Source of the DNA: Gracilariopsis chorda
Lineage: Eukaryota > Rhodophyta > Florideophyceae > Gracilariales > Gracilariaceae
Reading direction: 5' to 3'
Length of the DNA stretch: 64,000 bases
Assembly: GCA_003194525.1 (NCBI GenBank)
Contig: NBIV01000105.1
Location: forward strand, 62,001-126,000
Under the pieces are notes generated by a model. That model saw only the letters and a list, made by a program, of their open reading frames with translations, did not search any database and had not been told where the DNA came from. A program made the translations under genes and the position numbers. Positions 35,976-48,400 of the stretch are shown one piece after another; the stretch's first letter is position 1, and each line of letters starts with the position of its first letter.

Positions 35976-36964
35976 AGATTTCACTTCAGTTCAGAATGCA
36001 GAACTCAACTGGAAACATATACATGGACATTTTGGCTTCTCTGAAGTTATTATCTCTGACAGGAACAAGAGTTTTCTGAGCAACCTTTGGAAAGCACTGT
36101 TCCGTATCATTGGCACTAATATAAGGACAACATCAGCATATCATCCACAGACAGGTAGTCAATCCAAGGTCTACAACAAGATAATTGAAGAAAGTATTAG
36201 AGCATATGTCAATTTTAAGCAATCAAAGTGGGATGGACACCTCATAGAGTTCGTAGTCGCATACAACTCGTCAGAGAACTCCATTACAATGCTTACACCA
36301 TTCCTTTAACATATTGTGATCAACCAAGAGTACTACCACTCCATACTATAATATCTAATAATGATGCAGCTCTCAAGTTCATAAAAAGCATGAAAAAAGC
36401 AACGAGAGAAGCAAGAACGCAGATTGAAAGACACACTCGTTACTTCAAGTCATAGAAAGACAGGCATTGATACCTTTGCACATTGAAATTTGGAAAACAA
36501 GTCAATTTGTCCACAAAAAAACCTCAACGTAGACCACATGGAGAAGACGTCCAAAATACAAATCCGATACTGTGGACCATTGCAGATTACAGAAAAACTT
36601 GGTCCAGTAATATTTCCACTAAAGTAAAGCCATACACTGACGTCAAGGATTCATGATGTTTTGCACGCTTGTGCTTTCAAACCTTACCGAGAAGAGAAGT
36701 CCATTCGTCCCGGACCATCTTATCAAACCCCAGTAACATTGAGAGGTGAAACAGAAGACTACGCCTTAGATGTATCGTGAACGACAAAGAAAGTGCTAGA
36801 TGGTTTGAATTTCTTGTCAAATGGCTTTGATATCCAGATCATGAGAACATTTGGATGAAATAGAAAGATCTCACGAACTACAAAACACTTCTCCGGTAGT
36901 ATAAGAAGACGAATGGAATGCTACAGAGGAAGAGATAAGCATTCCGGTATCACGTAATCCTAAA

Positions 36965-39180
36965 GATGAATCAAAACACCGATACCCATGGCGCGAGAGC
37001 GTTCTACAACAATATCAACCTCGGTGGAACATCACTACATAACTGGATGGGTGAAATCACGAACGTCGAAGCAATTAGGCTACTCCTTTCCTTAGGAGCT
37101 TGCCACATAACCTTGTCATTCGCCAAACATCGTGGACAATTCTACTCCGACGAGAACAGCATACTTCAGCACTGACGTTTCTTCAGCTACGATGGTGGAA
37201 TTGTAACGATTTTCGAAGATAAATTCGGACACGGGGCAGCTGTCAATCTTAGTTGGACGCAAGTTGCTTCGCTTATGCGTACACTCTGCCAGGCATTACG
37301 TATCTTAATCGTACACGCTGTCCGGAACACTGCTCTGTCTCTCCTAATAGTTGGCGAAATGATCCTAGTAAAAGTTATGTGCAGCAAATGGAGTACCAAT
37401 ATGCTACAGTTCTACTATTGTAGAGCAAAAGGCGTAAAGTTGTGAGGCAATGGCTAGTATGGTAGTTCTGGGGAAATCAACAAATGGCGTACGTTTTGGG
37501 GCATGTATTTTGTAACAAAATCATCTGTACGGCACTTGCTGCATGTTACAAATGTTAGACAGTATTACAAAATCTCAGATTTTGCTACGATTTTGTCACT
37601 AAAGCTCAACCGCAAAGACCTGTTAAGGGTTCGCCAATGATAGATACCAACGAAATTAACAGAATTGCCATGAACGGCATACGACTGCACTGTAGATATA
37701 CAGTAAGTAACCATCCCCCACTGCCCCTAAGAATGAAATGGTGCGTGGGCTGGGATTGCCATGCACTTGAATGAGGGATTTTTTCTAGTGGTGAGGCAAT
37801 TCTTCCGTTCTCGACTCTAGTGAATCATTCACAGCGCATATTATAGCACGGTCCACCGTCATTGCAGCTTTGGTGCCATGCTAGGCGCGGCAAGAAGCTT
37901 GTTCTTTGGTACTAATACAGCAAAGGAGTCGTGTTGGTTCCCAGTTACCCCAAATTCTATGCCAAGGGTAGTGTTGTTGCCCGTCAGCACGTTGAACTGC
38001 TTGTTCTCAAATCGCTCGTCGGTTTTACATTGCCCCAAACTCAAATGGGTAACATGCAGCGTAGATTTGGATCAGGCAAGAAGTGCGACTGTACCAGCAA
38101 ATGGGTTACATCGCTTTGCAACAGATTTTGGTGACATTACTGTATCAATTACAGAGCGTGCACTCGACATTTCAAGCATTTGGTCAATTCTGTTGATTCT
38201 TTTTCCAGTCCTGAGCACGTCCGTCAGCTTTCATTTGGTTTGAACAATCGTACCTAGGCATGTAGCGTATTAACGAGTGATATCATCCCGTATGTAACCG
38301 CATTGGGCACAGTAAGTTGCTTCATGCCACGCCAGTACCATGGTCTAACGCATCTCGGCCATTCTTGTCGCTGCGCTCTGGCCTTTTTCTGCCCGTGGCA
38401 TCTCGTCCATCTCTGTGCCCATGTTTAGTAAGCGACTTCTTTTCATAGCCATGAAGCTGCCTTATTGTAGGCTCGTAGCGTTGAGACCAATTCTGTTTCA
38501 AGGCTTTCTCCATCTTCGGGAGAGAGGTGTGGTCGCCGCTCTATCGCATGTCACAGCCAACACGTTTTTGGTACTACAGTCATCTTGGCTTTGGTTACAG
38601 TTCTAGAGCTCGTTCCGTGTGTTTTTTCACTCCAAATCTTGTTCGATGTAACCGTGTTTGCATTGGGATTGAGTGAAGGCGGCCTTAAAAATAGTGCAGC
38701 TTTGCATGAAACGCTTGGTCACTAACGTTTTCTTTCGTCAATGCATTTGCGTCCGCTTCACCACTTCTTAAATCCCGCTTTGACTGGTATTGTTCCTGGG
38801 TTATTATGGACATTCGCCACTTCTTCATTCATTCTTACGACAGAGTTGTATTATATGACGGCAAATTATGTCCAACATCTGCAAATACTGTACTTAAACA
38901 ACTGGATGTGCGCAAGTCGAGCATATATTTGAGAACTCGCTTTGATATCATTGCGTGCCGCTTGGATGGTACTTCAAAAGAGACAAGACCCAGTGTTTCG
39001 GATTCGCCTGCAACAGTTCTTTTAGGTGCATTCGGACCTTTGAGGCATGTTCTTCAACCTTGGGGTACGCACCTTCTAACTCGGTGACAATTACGACGAG
39101 CTCCGTTGTTGGAGATATTCATTGATTTTGAGCAAGATAAGCAATTCGTTGGTTAAATTTTGAAACAATCCCCTACCGAA
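36965..39180. other. No gene recognised
   Basis: The start of this stretch should contain the 3' end of the plus-strand chromovirus fossil, but no copy of its LTR-like repeat is visible. Later frames (plus 37878-38243, 121 codons; minus 38044-37859) show no family motif. Confidence 0.35.
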
Positions 39181-39184
39181 GCAA

Positions 39185-41034
39185 TTATAGCCATATATCA
39201 ATGACTAGGTTGATGCAATTGCGACGTACTTCAATTATGGGAGATATTGTGACCGTGTAAGCCATGTAATTTTTTACTCTATCGATTGTTGCATTAAAAG
39301 CGGCTAATGTTTGAAAGGTAGTTAGTTTTGCACTAGAAGTCAAGAATAAGCTCGCATTTTCATTCCTGAGCCGTTTCAGAATGTACTTCATTTTGTAAGA
39401 AGCTTCTTCTGCAACTTCTTTTTACGTGTCACACGTCTTCGTCACAATATTCTGGAGATAGCCATAAATGTTACATCGAGTTGTGTAAGGGAGCTCCTGA
39501 GAAACAAAACAATTGGTGTTGTCCAACCAAGTCATTGACTGAAAGAGCGAGAAAATCCGCATGATCACTTCACACATGAGTCCAATCGCTTCGTTCTCCC
39601 TTCTCCCGTTACACAGGCGACAAAGAGCGAATAGGGGCCGTGGATGGTGTCTCGCATGCGGCCAAACATTGGTGAGTATTCGGCGCAGAACCACTCCCGG
39701 TGTATCGGGGTCCACTGATACCAACTACTCAGCCATGTTCAGTGGCAGATAACATCGATTTTCCCGTCCTCCCGGATGATGCATGGCCTCGGTCACGGAT
39801 TCTGCGTGATAGTACAGTCTTGAGTGAGTCTTGTGAAACAGGCTTTGTAACAAGACTTCAGCCAGCGATGTTAAGGTGTTGGCAGTTTCTGGATGCGCAG
39901 CGATTTCAATCTGCACAAAGACAACCGAAAACAAGATGATGGTGGACATGGCGTTGTCACAATTTCCACGCCCAAGCAGCATGTTGATGAACTGGAGCTT
40001 CTGCGACAAGAATCGAGGAAATGGACCGGCATACCGTATTTTCCGCACACATTGCGATTAAGTGCACCATGCCGGTTCGGAGCTGCCTAAAGTCGCTCGT
40101 TCTTGGTTTCGCGTTGCAGGTTTTATGCTTCGCAGCAGATACATCACGAGGGAGTCCCAGAAGATGTTTCTCAAATTTGACGAACGGATTCTTGAAAACT
40201 TGATTGTCTCTGGGTGAAATATAACCCCATGCATTGACAACGGCCATTTAAACTTCTAAGATTAGGCCGGAGACCGCAGCAAGCAAAGCCACGATGGTGG
40301 CTTGCACAAACTTGGATAGAGGGGGTTCGGCACCAGCGCTGGGGTCTTCTGCCGTTTTACAGGTGCGTGGAACAACTGAAGCATCGGCCCCACCACGGTG
40401 GAGATGTGCTTCTCCGGCAAGGGGGCGAGCAAACATGAGATTTGTGAGGGAAGCCGATGACCGTTTGGCATAAACGCGTTCTTCGGTAACAGCGGGTCCA
40501 GATACTCTGCCGCCGTCCGGGAGACAAGCTCAATAACCTTTCTGAAGGCCACGTTGAGCGCAAGGTGACCTGCATAAACTTGGGGGCGTCGTGGTTCATA
40601 GTCTTCTTCTCAGATACCTGATTATAGTCTTAAAAGAGATGAACCATCTTGTAGTAGCTCTCAGACCTCTCTCGGAAAACACTGTAACCTGTTTGTGTGA
40701 ATGACATTATTGTTCGCGGTCATTTCTCCTGGAAGGCTTGTTTCGGTTGGGGATCGAGAATATCTAGCGCTTCTTGGTCGAAAGCGTGCAAAAACATTTC
40801 GTTCTTCAGAGCAAAGGACGAAAGAAGGCCGTCGAAAACCTCAAGGAGAAAAGCCAGACGCTCTGAGGGAGCAGGTGGCTTCAGTACCTTGAGAAACATC
40901 GAAATCGCGTTTGCACGAGAGTGAGCATTGCGGCTAGGGTTGCAGGTTTCGGAAGTGATTCTAGACACGTTTATGAGGTGCAAAAAGGAGATGACTGAGA
41001 CAAAAAGGCTGACAAACGTGTTGGCGGGAGTCAA
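39185..41034 (-). pseudogene. Unidentified long coding relic
   Basis: From 40048 down to 39185 a single minus-strand reading frame is interrupted by only a few stops. It reads like one globular, Leu-rich helical protein (IEIAAHPETANTLTSLAEVL, LMCEVIMRIFSLFQSMTWLD, EEASYKMKYILKRLRNENAS). Upstream segments at 40247-39957, 40552-40262 and 41034-40720 (SERLAFLLEVFDGLLSSFAL) are in other frames but have the same character, so the gene probably ran for at least 600 codons. I could not name the family. Nuclear transport receptors and large helical-repeat proteins were considered without a clear match. It is likely a host gene in decay. Confidence 0.45.
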
Positions 41035-41995
41035 AATTGCTAGGAAGAGTCATAATGTTGAATTGTTAGTGAGATTAAATAAGTAGATGCAAGAGAGGAC
41101 GCACGGACAACAAGCTTTGATTCATGTAATTGCGATATATGAAGTCGCGCGGACAGGGGCTTGGCTGGTTGGTGGGGCTGTTGCCTGAAGCGCGTGGGCA
41201 GGGACGCTCTGAAGTCAGAGAACTGCCACTACCCATACGTTGGAACCCAAACCGTTATCGAAGGAGGCTGTTGCATCGATGAAGGGGTCCGATATGCTGC
41301 AAGTATGTTTATGCACTCATCGGTGTGTGGCAGCAGCAAATGAGAACCGCTCAAAAAATTGCACAATGCCCGCTTTTGCCAATGCTTGGAGTCTGGTGGC
41401 AAAAATGCCGATTTTCGCCCTCGTTCTGCCTGCAGAAATACAGCCGTTTTGTCAGGCTATCTCTTAGCCCAGTATCCCACCTTACCCCTCACTGTGTTTC
41501 TTCATCATCGTGCAATGGTCACAATGTCCGCCTGCCACGCTCACAATGAAATCTTACGGCAATAATGTCTAGATCACTGACTTCGACGCCTGCAGCAATG
41601 CGTCGCAGATAAAACATGGCGCTCGGCCCACAACGCTAAACCGTTTCGATAGGCGCCTTTCTTAGGTAACCACCTCAACTACGTTAAACCAGTCGAAACC
41701 CTCCCCCCCGCACGAAACCTCGTCTTGAAAGGCAAAACAAATCAAGATCATAATTCGACGTCTGTTGGCACTGAACGGATTCTCTGCGACGTCACGCCGT
41801 TTCTAAATCAACGGAAGTATTGTGGTGATCATATTGAAGGATGAACGCTTTAATACAAGCAGATATGTGTAAAATCAGGGCCTAAGGATAATTATCGAAG
41901 TTCTCTGGTCTGGAGTGGAGGTAGTAATTGGCAACTTAACTTATGCCACGCAGCCCTCAACAAGCTATTAATTTTGTCATTCTACTGCGGTGGCT
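41035..41995. other. No gene recognised
   Basis: Frames up to 75 codons only, without motifs. Confidence 0.4.
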
Positions 41996-41997
41996 GA

Positions 41998-42800
41998 TTA
42001 TTCCATGTATAGTGGCAATTGTGATCTGCCTCGAGCTAATTTCTGTTGAGCGGTGCACTTCAGAAATTGTCTACCAGCTGCAAAGATACGAACATATGTG
42101 AACTTATGTTGATTAGCCCATTTATACATTGGAAATGAGGTACAAAAGGTACTGGTACCTTTCCGCAGTGATTTAAATTCCGGGCAGTGCACTGGAGACA
42201 CTCCGAGGTACAGCTCCTTCCCATGGATTTATAACTCTCAGTCGGGTTGGTTGCGATCCGTTGAAATCCCATCAATGTTACCATCCTTACGTTTTGGTAG
42301 CTAGAGCATATCTGCCGAGCAGTATCATGGGCAGTGATAAGACAGGTCCCCGTTTCCAGAGCAACTTGATGTGTCATTAACGCTGACGCAAGCCAGTACA
42401 CTGGTACAAAAATGCAAGTCCGATCTGCAAAACTTGTCATCTGGTACTTTTTTATCCAAGCGTCAATTAAGAAGCACAAGCAAGCCTTCAACAGCTGGTT
42501 TTGTGCTCCGTCAGAATCCACTTTTTCCCAAAGCCGGCATCACATTACGGACATTTGAACGCATTGCCACCTCCGTGAATGTTGTTCATATGGTCTATAA
42601 GACTGCTATGCCTTGTGAATCTGGTTCCATATTTTCGTAACTCCTGAATCTGTAGCTTCTGTTGAACGTCTTTACATACTGCTTACGAATGCTGGTGGTT
42701 GAAAATGAATGCCCGCAAACCTCACAAGGGTATCGTTCCATAAGAGTTGCGGAAGGGCGGAAGAAGATGAAGGCGGTACAAGTGAGATTGTAGACCAACC
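41998..42800 (-). pseudogene. C2H2 zinc-finger gene relic
   Basis: The minus strand carries decayed tandem C2H2 fingers, which usually bind DNA or RNA. At about 42735-42665 it reads YPCEVCGHSFSTT and then a segment in which both expected His are replaced (YVKTFN where HVKTVH would fit; both changes are single-base). At about 42595-42490 another frame gives SLIDHMNNIHGGG (a His-x4-His linker) and FKCP, then a stop, then CDAGFGKKWILTEH, the next finger. Further finger-like scraps occur down to 42030 (TFCTSFPMYKWANQHK). The protein must have had several fingers. Stops and frame changes make it a pseudogene. Its target is unknown. Confidence 0.65.
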
Positions 42801-44432
42801 GGAGCTAGAAGACACCGCACCAGCTGATTAACCTCGTTGATGGTGGGATAGAATTCGAATGGCAGTATTTGGCGAATAATGAACTGTTTGAATATGATGC
42901 TACAGACGGGATACACCAGAAGATAGACCAAAATACCGATATGATGCATTTCGACGACAATTGTTATTCGGATGTCCAGGTGTTGTGGCATGAGGTCAAG
43001 GGCCAGCCGTTCTTATGCGTTAATCTGTTTAAGAGGGCGTTGATGGATGGACTGGCTGTGGGAGAGAGGTCTGGTGCTGTTCTTTTGTAGCTCGATTTCG
43101 AGAGGACAGTGGGGTGGATCTGACGATGTGCTTGTGATAGGTGTGTCGATTGAGCCCAGCATCATTTATGAACGTTTTGTGACACCGGGCGCTTTTCCAT
43201 GTCATTTGGAACCTGGTTGTGAATGATGATGACTGAGGATGATGTTTCTGGTAGATGCCCGCCTTTCTGAGTTGGGAGTTGAGTTCTTGATGTTTTACGA
43301 CTTGGAACTGAAGTGAATGGGAGGATTTACAGCGATGAGGTCTAACAAAGGAATTAGTGCCCGCTTTAAAAAGAGAGGGAAACTTCTGGAATGAAGGAAA
43401 CGTAACCTTATTGGCAGTGTTGACTGCCTGCTGAAGCCCAGAGAGTGGGAGAAGGGAATGCAGCGCAGTGAGTGTGGGTATGAGCTAAAGTCAACAGGTT
43501 GCCTGCGAATAGCCGACTTGCGTGCTGGGGGTCAGATCAATGGTGAGATTCTGAAGACTTTGAGGTCGAATACGAGCAAGTGGGTGGTGAGTAACCACCG
43601 GGGAGATTGTAATGAATTTGAAAGTCGAAGACAACCAGGCTAGTGTCGCCAAAACTGACGCCAATTATGACTTCTTTGGCAGGTGTGAGATGGTGGATCT
43701 GGTACAGGTAAAGCACATAAGCGGCTTTTCGAAAGCGCATTGAACAAGATTCGTGGTTTTCGAAGGCGGTGTTCGCCCGCGGGGGTGGCAGTAAATGATG
43801 ATGACGCGTCTTGTGAGGTGAATCGAACGCCCCCTGCGCTGTGTGCGTGGGACATTTGCGGTGGCGGCATTCTGTGTCACCAATGTGAAAGTGTCATTCC
43901 GTTCTGGTTACGCCTCGCTAGTGGAGAGACTGACGTAAAATAGAGGACGTCTCATGAGCAAAGCTATTTGCGACAAAAATATATATCTCTCGATACTGAT
44001 TAACGCCGAGCGTGAGAAATGCAGTCTGCCGACAGCAGACCGCCATGATACGAGACCGAGCAAACCCCTGATGCCAATTTGCAATTTCTGGTGCCTCGCA
44101 GACCTTGGCCAGCGTATTTGGCAAGTGCTGTGGCAAGGCCACAGTCACGTTGCTTTTTCGCAAACGTTGGACTGGCCGCGCGTCACCACAGCGCGTGCGG
44201 GTGGTGGTGCCTTTTGAAGAGATCCAACTTGTGTAGCCGTGGCTCATTCTATTGGTCGCACCGTTGAGGTGCGCGCTCTTCCACTGATGTCCACCCCTGC
44301 CTCTAGGGTCGCTCTCCTATTTCATCACAATGCCACCTGTGCCTCTCAGTGCTCCCGTCCCGTCTGCACTTGGAAATGCGCGACATGCTTTGCTAACACT
44401 CGTGACGCTCAGATACAGATACCTGACACATC
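42801..44432. other. No gene recognised; includes the region upstream of the nitrite reductase relic
   Basis: Plus-strand frames at 42869-43090, 43458-43643 and 43740-43943 are open but unrecognised. The last 150 bases before 44433 would be the promoter and 5' leader of the nitrite reductase relic. No TATA box is evident there. Confidence 0.35.
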
Positions 44433-45423
44433 ATGGCTTTCGTTCCACCGGCTGCGGTCGCCAACGCGTTGACCAGTTCATTCCATGTCAAAACATGAGT
44501 GTGCTCGGCGTCCACGCCAGCTATATCCAGGCGAGCCAGTCGCGCCACTGTCATGGTTCTGGAGTAGGTGGGCACTGGCGATGCTCATCTGCTGTCCGAC
44601 ATTATAGAACGCATCAAGGTCTGAAACACGTTTGAGAAGCTGAAATTGAATAGAGATGGGTCTGAAATGTGGATCAAAATCCAAGAGCTCTCCCAGCTGT
44701 TGGAAGAGGGCAAAACCAGATGAGCGGATTTCCATACTGATGAAATCGATGTACATCTCAAATGAGCAGGTCTTTTGCACGGACGCAAGAGAACCTTTGG
44801 TCGTTTCATGATGAGGCTCAAGGTTCCAAATGGAATTCGTACTACTTCTCAGCTCAGATATTTCGCCTCTGTTTTGGAACCATATGGGGACGATGGATGC
44901 GCCGGCACTACCACTCGAATGAACATTCAGTTGAAAGGAATCACGCTTGATGTTGCTGTGGATGTATATGACGGTTTGTAGAAGCATGGTGTGACTAGTT
45001 ACATGAGTGGGATGGACAACGTCAGAAATATGGTAGGTAGTCCCATCACAGGCATTGATCCTCTGAAACTTGTGTATACCCGTCTTCTCTGCAACCAAAT
45101 CGACGATATGATTCCCAATAAGCGCAGAGAACTACTGGAACTTGCCAACCTTCCTCGCAACTTCAACTTTGCTGTGTCCCGGTTCTAGAGATGATTTTGC
45201 CCATACGAATTTCAATGATATCGAATTGGTACCCATTTCATATTATCAAACAGGCGAGATTGGCTTTAATCTTGTCATTGGCGGCTTTTTTCTATTAAAC
45301 GTAATGCGGAAGGTACCCCAATTACTGTATGGCTTCCACAAGATGATGTGGTTCCTTTTTGCGAAACTCTTTGTTCTGGTTCCGTGATAATGTTGACCGG
45401 AACATTCGACACTCCACTCGATT
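44433..45423 (+). pseudogene. Ferredoxin-nitrite reductase, 5' part, plastid-targeted, disrupted
   Basis: Relic of plastid ferredoxin-nitrite reductase, which reduces nitrite to ammonium using a siroheme and a 4Fe-4S cluster. The ATG at 44433 opens a plastid transit peptide (MAFVPPAAVANALTSSF, then Ser/Arg/Ala-rich). The mature part follows with GRFMMRLKVPNG (about 44790), DDGCAGTTTRMNIQL, SYMSGMDNVRNMVGSP, NLPRNFNFAVS, NDIELVPIS and GEIGFNLVIGGFF. One frame holds from 44433 to 45180. Stops lie at 44496, 44565, 44622, 44721, 44763 and 44979; those at 44721 and 44763 stand where Trp is expected. A single extra base near 45177 shifts the frame, and another shift follows near 45375. About 330 of roughly 580 codons are present. 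The C-terminal half with the cluster cysteines is missing: sequence changes at 45424 to a retroelement. No introns are seen. Confidence 0.88.
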
Positions 45424-48400
45424 GATGTAAAATACCGTACCGCTCTCCGTGATCATCGATACAGTGATGCAATAACGAAAACTCCTGAAGTTGCTATCAA
45501 ACACATTCGTGAGCGCGTACGACCACGTCGCTTTCAGGATCACATGGAACCCATTCTGAAAATTGAATCGCATGCTGGTCTGCACAAGACGGAGTTTGGA
45601 GCTTACGTGAGCCGACTGGCAGAAGAGGCAGAGAAGTACGAATATGTGCATCGCAACCAAAACGATGTCATAAACGACTCAATTCTTCCTATCAACCAGC
45701 AGCGCACCACGCCATCTAACAAGCGCAAGCGAGACAGTGAAGACGATAATCACAATGTTAATCCCAAAAGAGAAACAACTTTCTGATTGAATACAGTGAA
45801 GTGTAAGGGAAAGAGACACTACACGCGTGACTGCCAGAAATCCACAGCTGAAGAATTCAAGTTGCTGATGAAAGCATTTAGAGAGATTCGAAAGGCGTCA
45901 AACAAAGGCTCAGGTTCTGTGAAAAACGTTGGTGAGGATGAGCATCTGTCCTCCACAGGTTTCGACGCGTATTTCTGTAACGGGGAATTTGAGACAGAAG
46001 TCACTGCAGACCAGGGTGCTTCTGCAAATATCCTACCAAAGGATGTGTACGACCAGATTTGCAAGCTCGAGGGTGTGAAGTCTATTCATAAGCTCGCAAG
46101 AAAAGCCACATTTGATATATTCAATAAGTCCGCTCCACCAATCAGATGCGATCTCGAGGTGACTGTGGACGTGATGCTAGAAATCCGTCATGGCAAGAGC
46201 ATGATCCTTCGAAATGTTGATTGGTTGGTGGCGAATGAGTAGACATCCGGCATTGTGATAGGCAGACAGCTCTTGAACGCTCTAGGTTTGAACAACCGCG
46301 TAGTGCTCGCAGGTGCAATGTCTCGCGTTGGACAGGATGTTGATATGCCAATACTGTACGCCTCATCGAAGATGGAGCTCGAAAGACACCAAGATAGCAA
46401 CAAGATCTCACTGCTCTCTACAAAAGGGCAGGGCATAGTGCACAGTGCCGCGAATGAGGTCGAGGATGAAATCGATGATGAACGTGTGTATCTGGATGTC
46501 GGCGAAGACTCGGAATAGGATATAAGAGCTGCAATGAACAAATCGCTAGACGATTGAATAGAGAACAGTCTATCGAAAACAGGACAAGAGCGTCTTGACG
46601 AGTGTTTCACTAATTATAAGCGGGTTTTCGGTAAAGGCTGGGAAAGTCACCCCCGGCCAGCTTTCCTCCGCTGCGTATTGAAACAGGTAAACAACGGAAA
46701 CCAATTGAGGTGAAAGGGCGCAAGTACCCGCCAGCACAGCGGATTTTCCTGGATGATTTTATACAGAAGGTAGTGCACATGAACTTTATGATGCCATATC
46801 CAGAGGCAAAGTGCCTCGCCACGCCATTAGTCGTCGTGAAACCGAGCTTCAAAGCAGAGTTCAGGATAACTGTAGACCTACGCCCCATCAACTCTGCCAC
46901 TAAAAAGATCGTCTGGCCTATGCCTCATGTCGATTCAGAAATCCATGACTTCGCCGGAAGCAAGGTCTTTGCCATTATTGATTTTGTGTCCGGATATTGG
47001 CAAGTTCCACTTGGCCCGGACTCCTAGGATAAGTGCGGTGTGATCAGCCTGACAGGAATATACTAGTCACGAAGAGTACTCATGGGCCTGACGAATGCAG
47101 TACTATACTTTCAACGATGCGTCCAAACAGCCTTCGCGGAGCTGCAAGACAACTTTAAACTGTGGATTGATGATTTTATCATCCATGCCAAAGATGAGGC
47201 AATGATACTTGACATACTGGAACGGTTCTTTCAGATATGCGTGGAAAAGGTGCTGTTTATCTCAATTAAGAAGAGTTCATTCTTCAAGAAATAGGTGAAG
47301 TGGTGTGGCAGAATAATCAACGAGAACGGTTATCGCCTTGACTCTACCCGTGTTGAGGATCTGAAAATATTGACACGCCCCAATCCACCGCAGAACCCGG
47401 TCAGTTACTACACTGCGTTCAGTGGATGTCTCAATGCATTCCGAACGCCATAAAGTTGCTATAAAAGCTAAGTGAAGTTCTGGATGAAGCATACAAGATA
47501 TCGTCCAAGCGGACGAAAAAGTCAATTCAACACATACCCTTGACACGTTCGGGCTGGGCAAAAGAGCACGAAGCAGCTTTCAAGACTCTTCAACAGCGAT
47601 TGCGCGATGCCGTACAGTTGTCCTATCCCAAACCTGATCAAATCATTTGTATCATGACGGACGCTTCTGAGAAGTACTGGTCTGGAGTGGTGACGCAAGT
47701 GCACCGTTTGGAACTGCATAAAGAGATTAACCAGCAGGCTCACCTACCTCTCGCTTTCGTTGGTCAAGCATTTTCTTCCTCTCAGCAAAGATGGAGTACA
47801 CCTGAAAAGGAAGCGTACGCAATATATCAAGTGTTTCGAAAGCTGGACTACTTCTTTCTGGGCAAGAATCCAGTTCATGTCTACACTGATCACCGCAATC
47901 TGATGTTTGCATGAAATCTCCATGCTTTTGAGCCAACACTGGGACGCCATGTCATCACTAAGGTGCAAAGATGGGCACTGTATCTGTCCCAGTTAGATTA
48001 CACGATCGAGGATATTCTTGGGAAGCTCAATATCGTTGCAGACATGCTAACAAGATGGACCAAATCCTACCGAACACGTCAAACATCTATGGGATCACTT
48101 CACAGTTTAGTCATGAGAGCCAAAAAAATTGTACCTACCCCAAAGTATTTCGTGTGGAAGACTGTAAACACGGTTAGAGAATCTCAAGCAAGAGCTGGGA
48201 TAGCGGCCAACCACTGTACGAATCAGACCTGGAACAACACTACAAAAACCTGGATGGTTGGGAATGCTTTTCTTATTTCAGAAGCGGACAAAGAACTGCT
48301 GCTGAAGTTCATGGTCGGATCGCACTGCGGGGTCAGTGGGCATCGTGGAATGGACGCGACCATCAGCGTGTTGCGCGAACAAGTGTTCTGGGAAACACAA

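Larger units (their letters stand above)
18203..36960 (+). mobile_element. Ty3/gypsy chromovirus fossil, interrupted by a CACTA transposon
   Basis: Plus-strand chromovirus fossil. Parts: LTR-like repeat 18203-18915; an unassigned region 18937-19780; RNase H end near 20050-20210 (KIVEFDFSF); integrase zinc-binding region about 20390-20620; first part of the integrase core to 20798 (FTMNVITPLSKTKNGN). A 15.2-kb CACTA element follows. After it comes the rest of the integrase core from 35973 (EVIISDRN, TSAYHPQTGSQ), then the C-terminal domain (about 36500-36680, YCGPLQITEKLG) and a chromodomain-like end near 36830-36930. No reverse transcriptase was recognised. It is broken in many places and predates the CACTA insertion. 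Confidence 0.8.

Noticed and set aside
37485-37495. GGCGTAC heptamer as a further CACTA end
   Set aside because: Single occurrence, no CCCTAG terminus or cluster nearby; also seen once by chance in the gypsy fossil near 46354.
39185-41034. Identification as an exportin, a ubiquitin E4 factor or similar helical protein
   Set aside because: Only general helical character agrees; no diagnostic motif could be aligned.
44478-45098. 206-codon open frame on the minus strand
   Set aside because: It is antisense to the nitrite reductase relic, which has clear family motifs on the plus strand.
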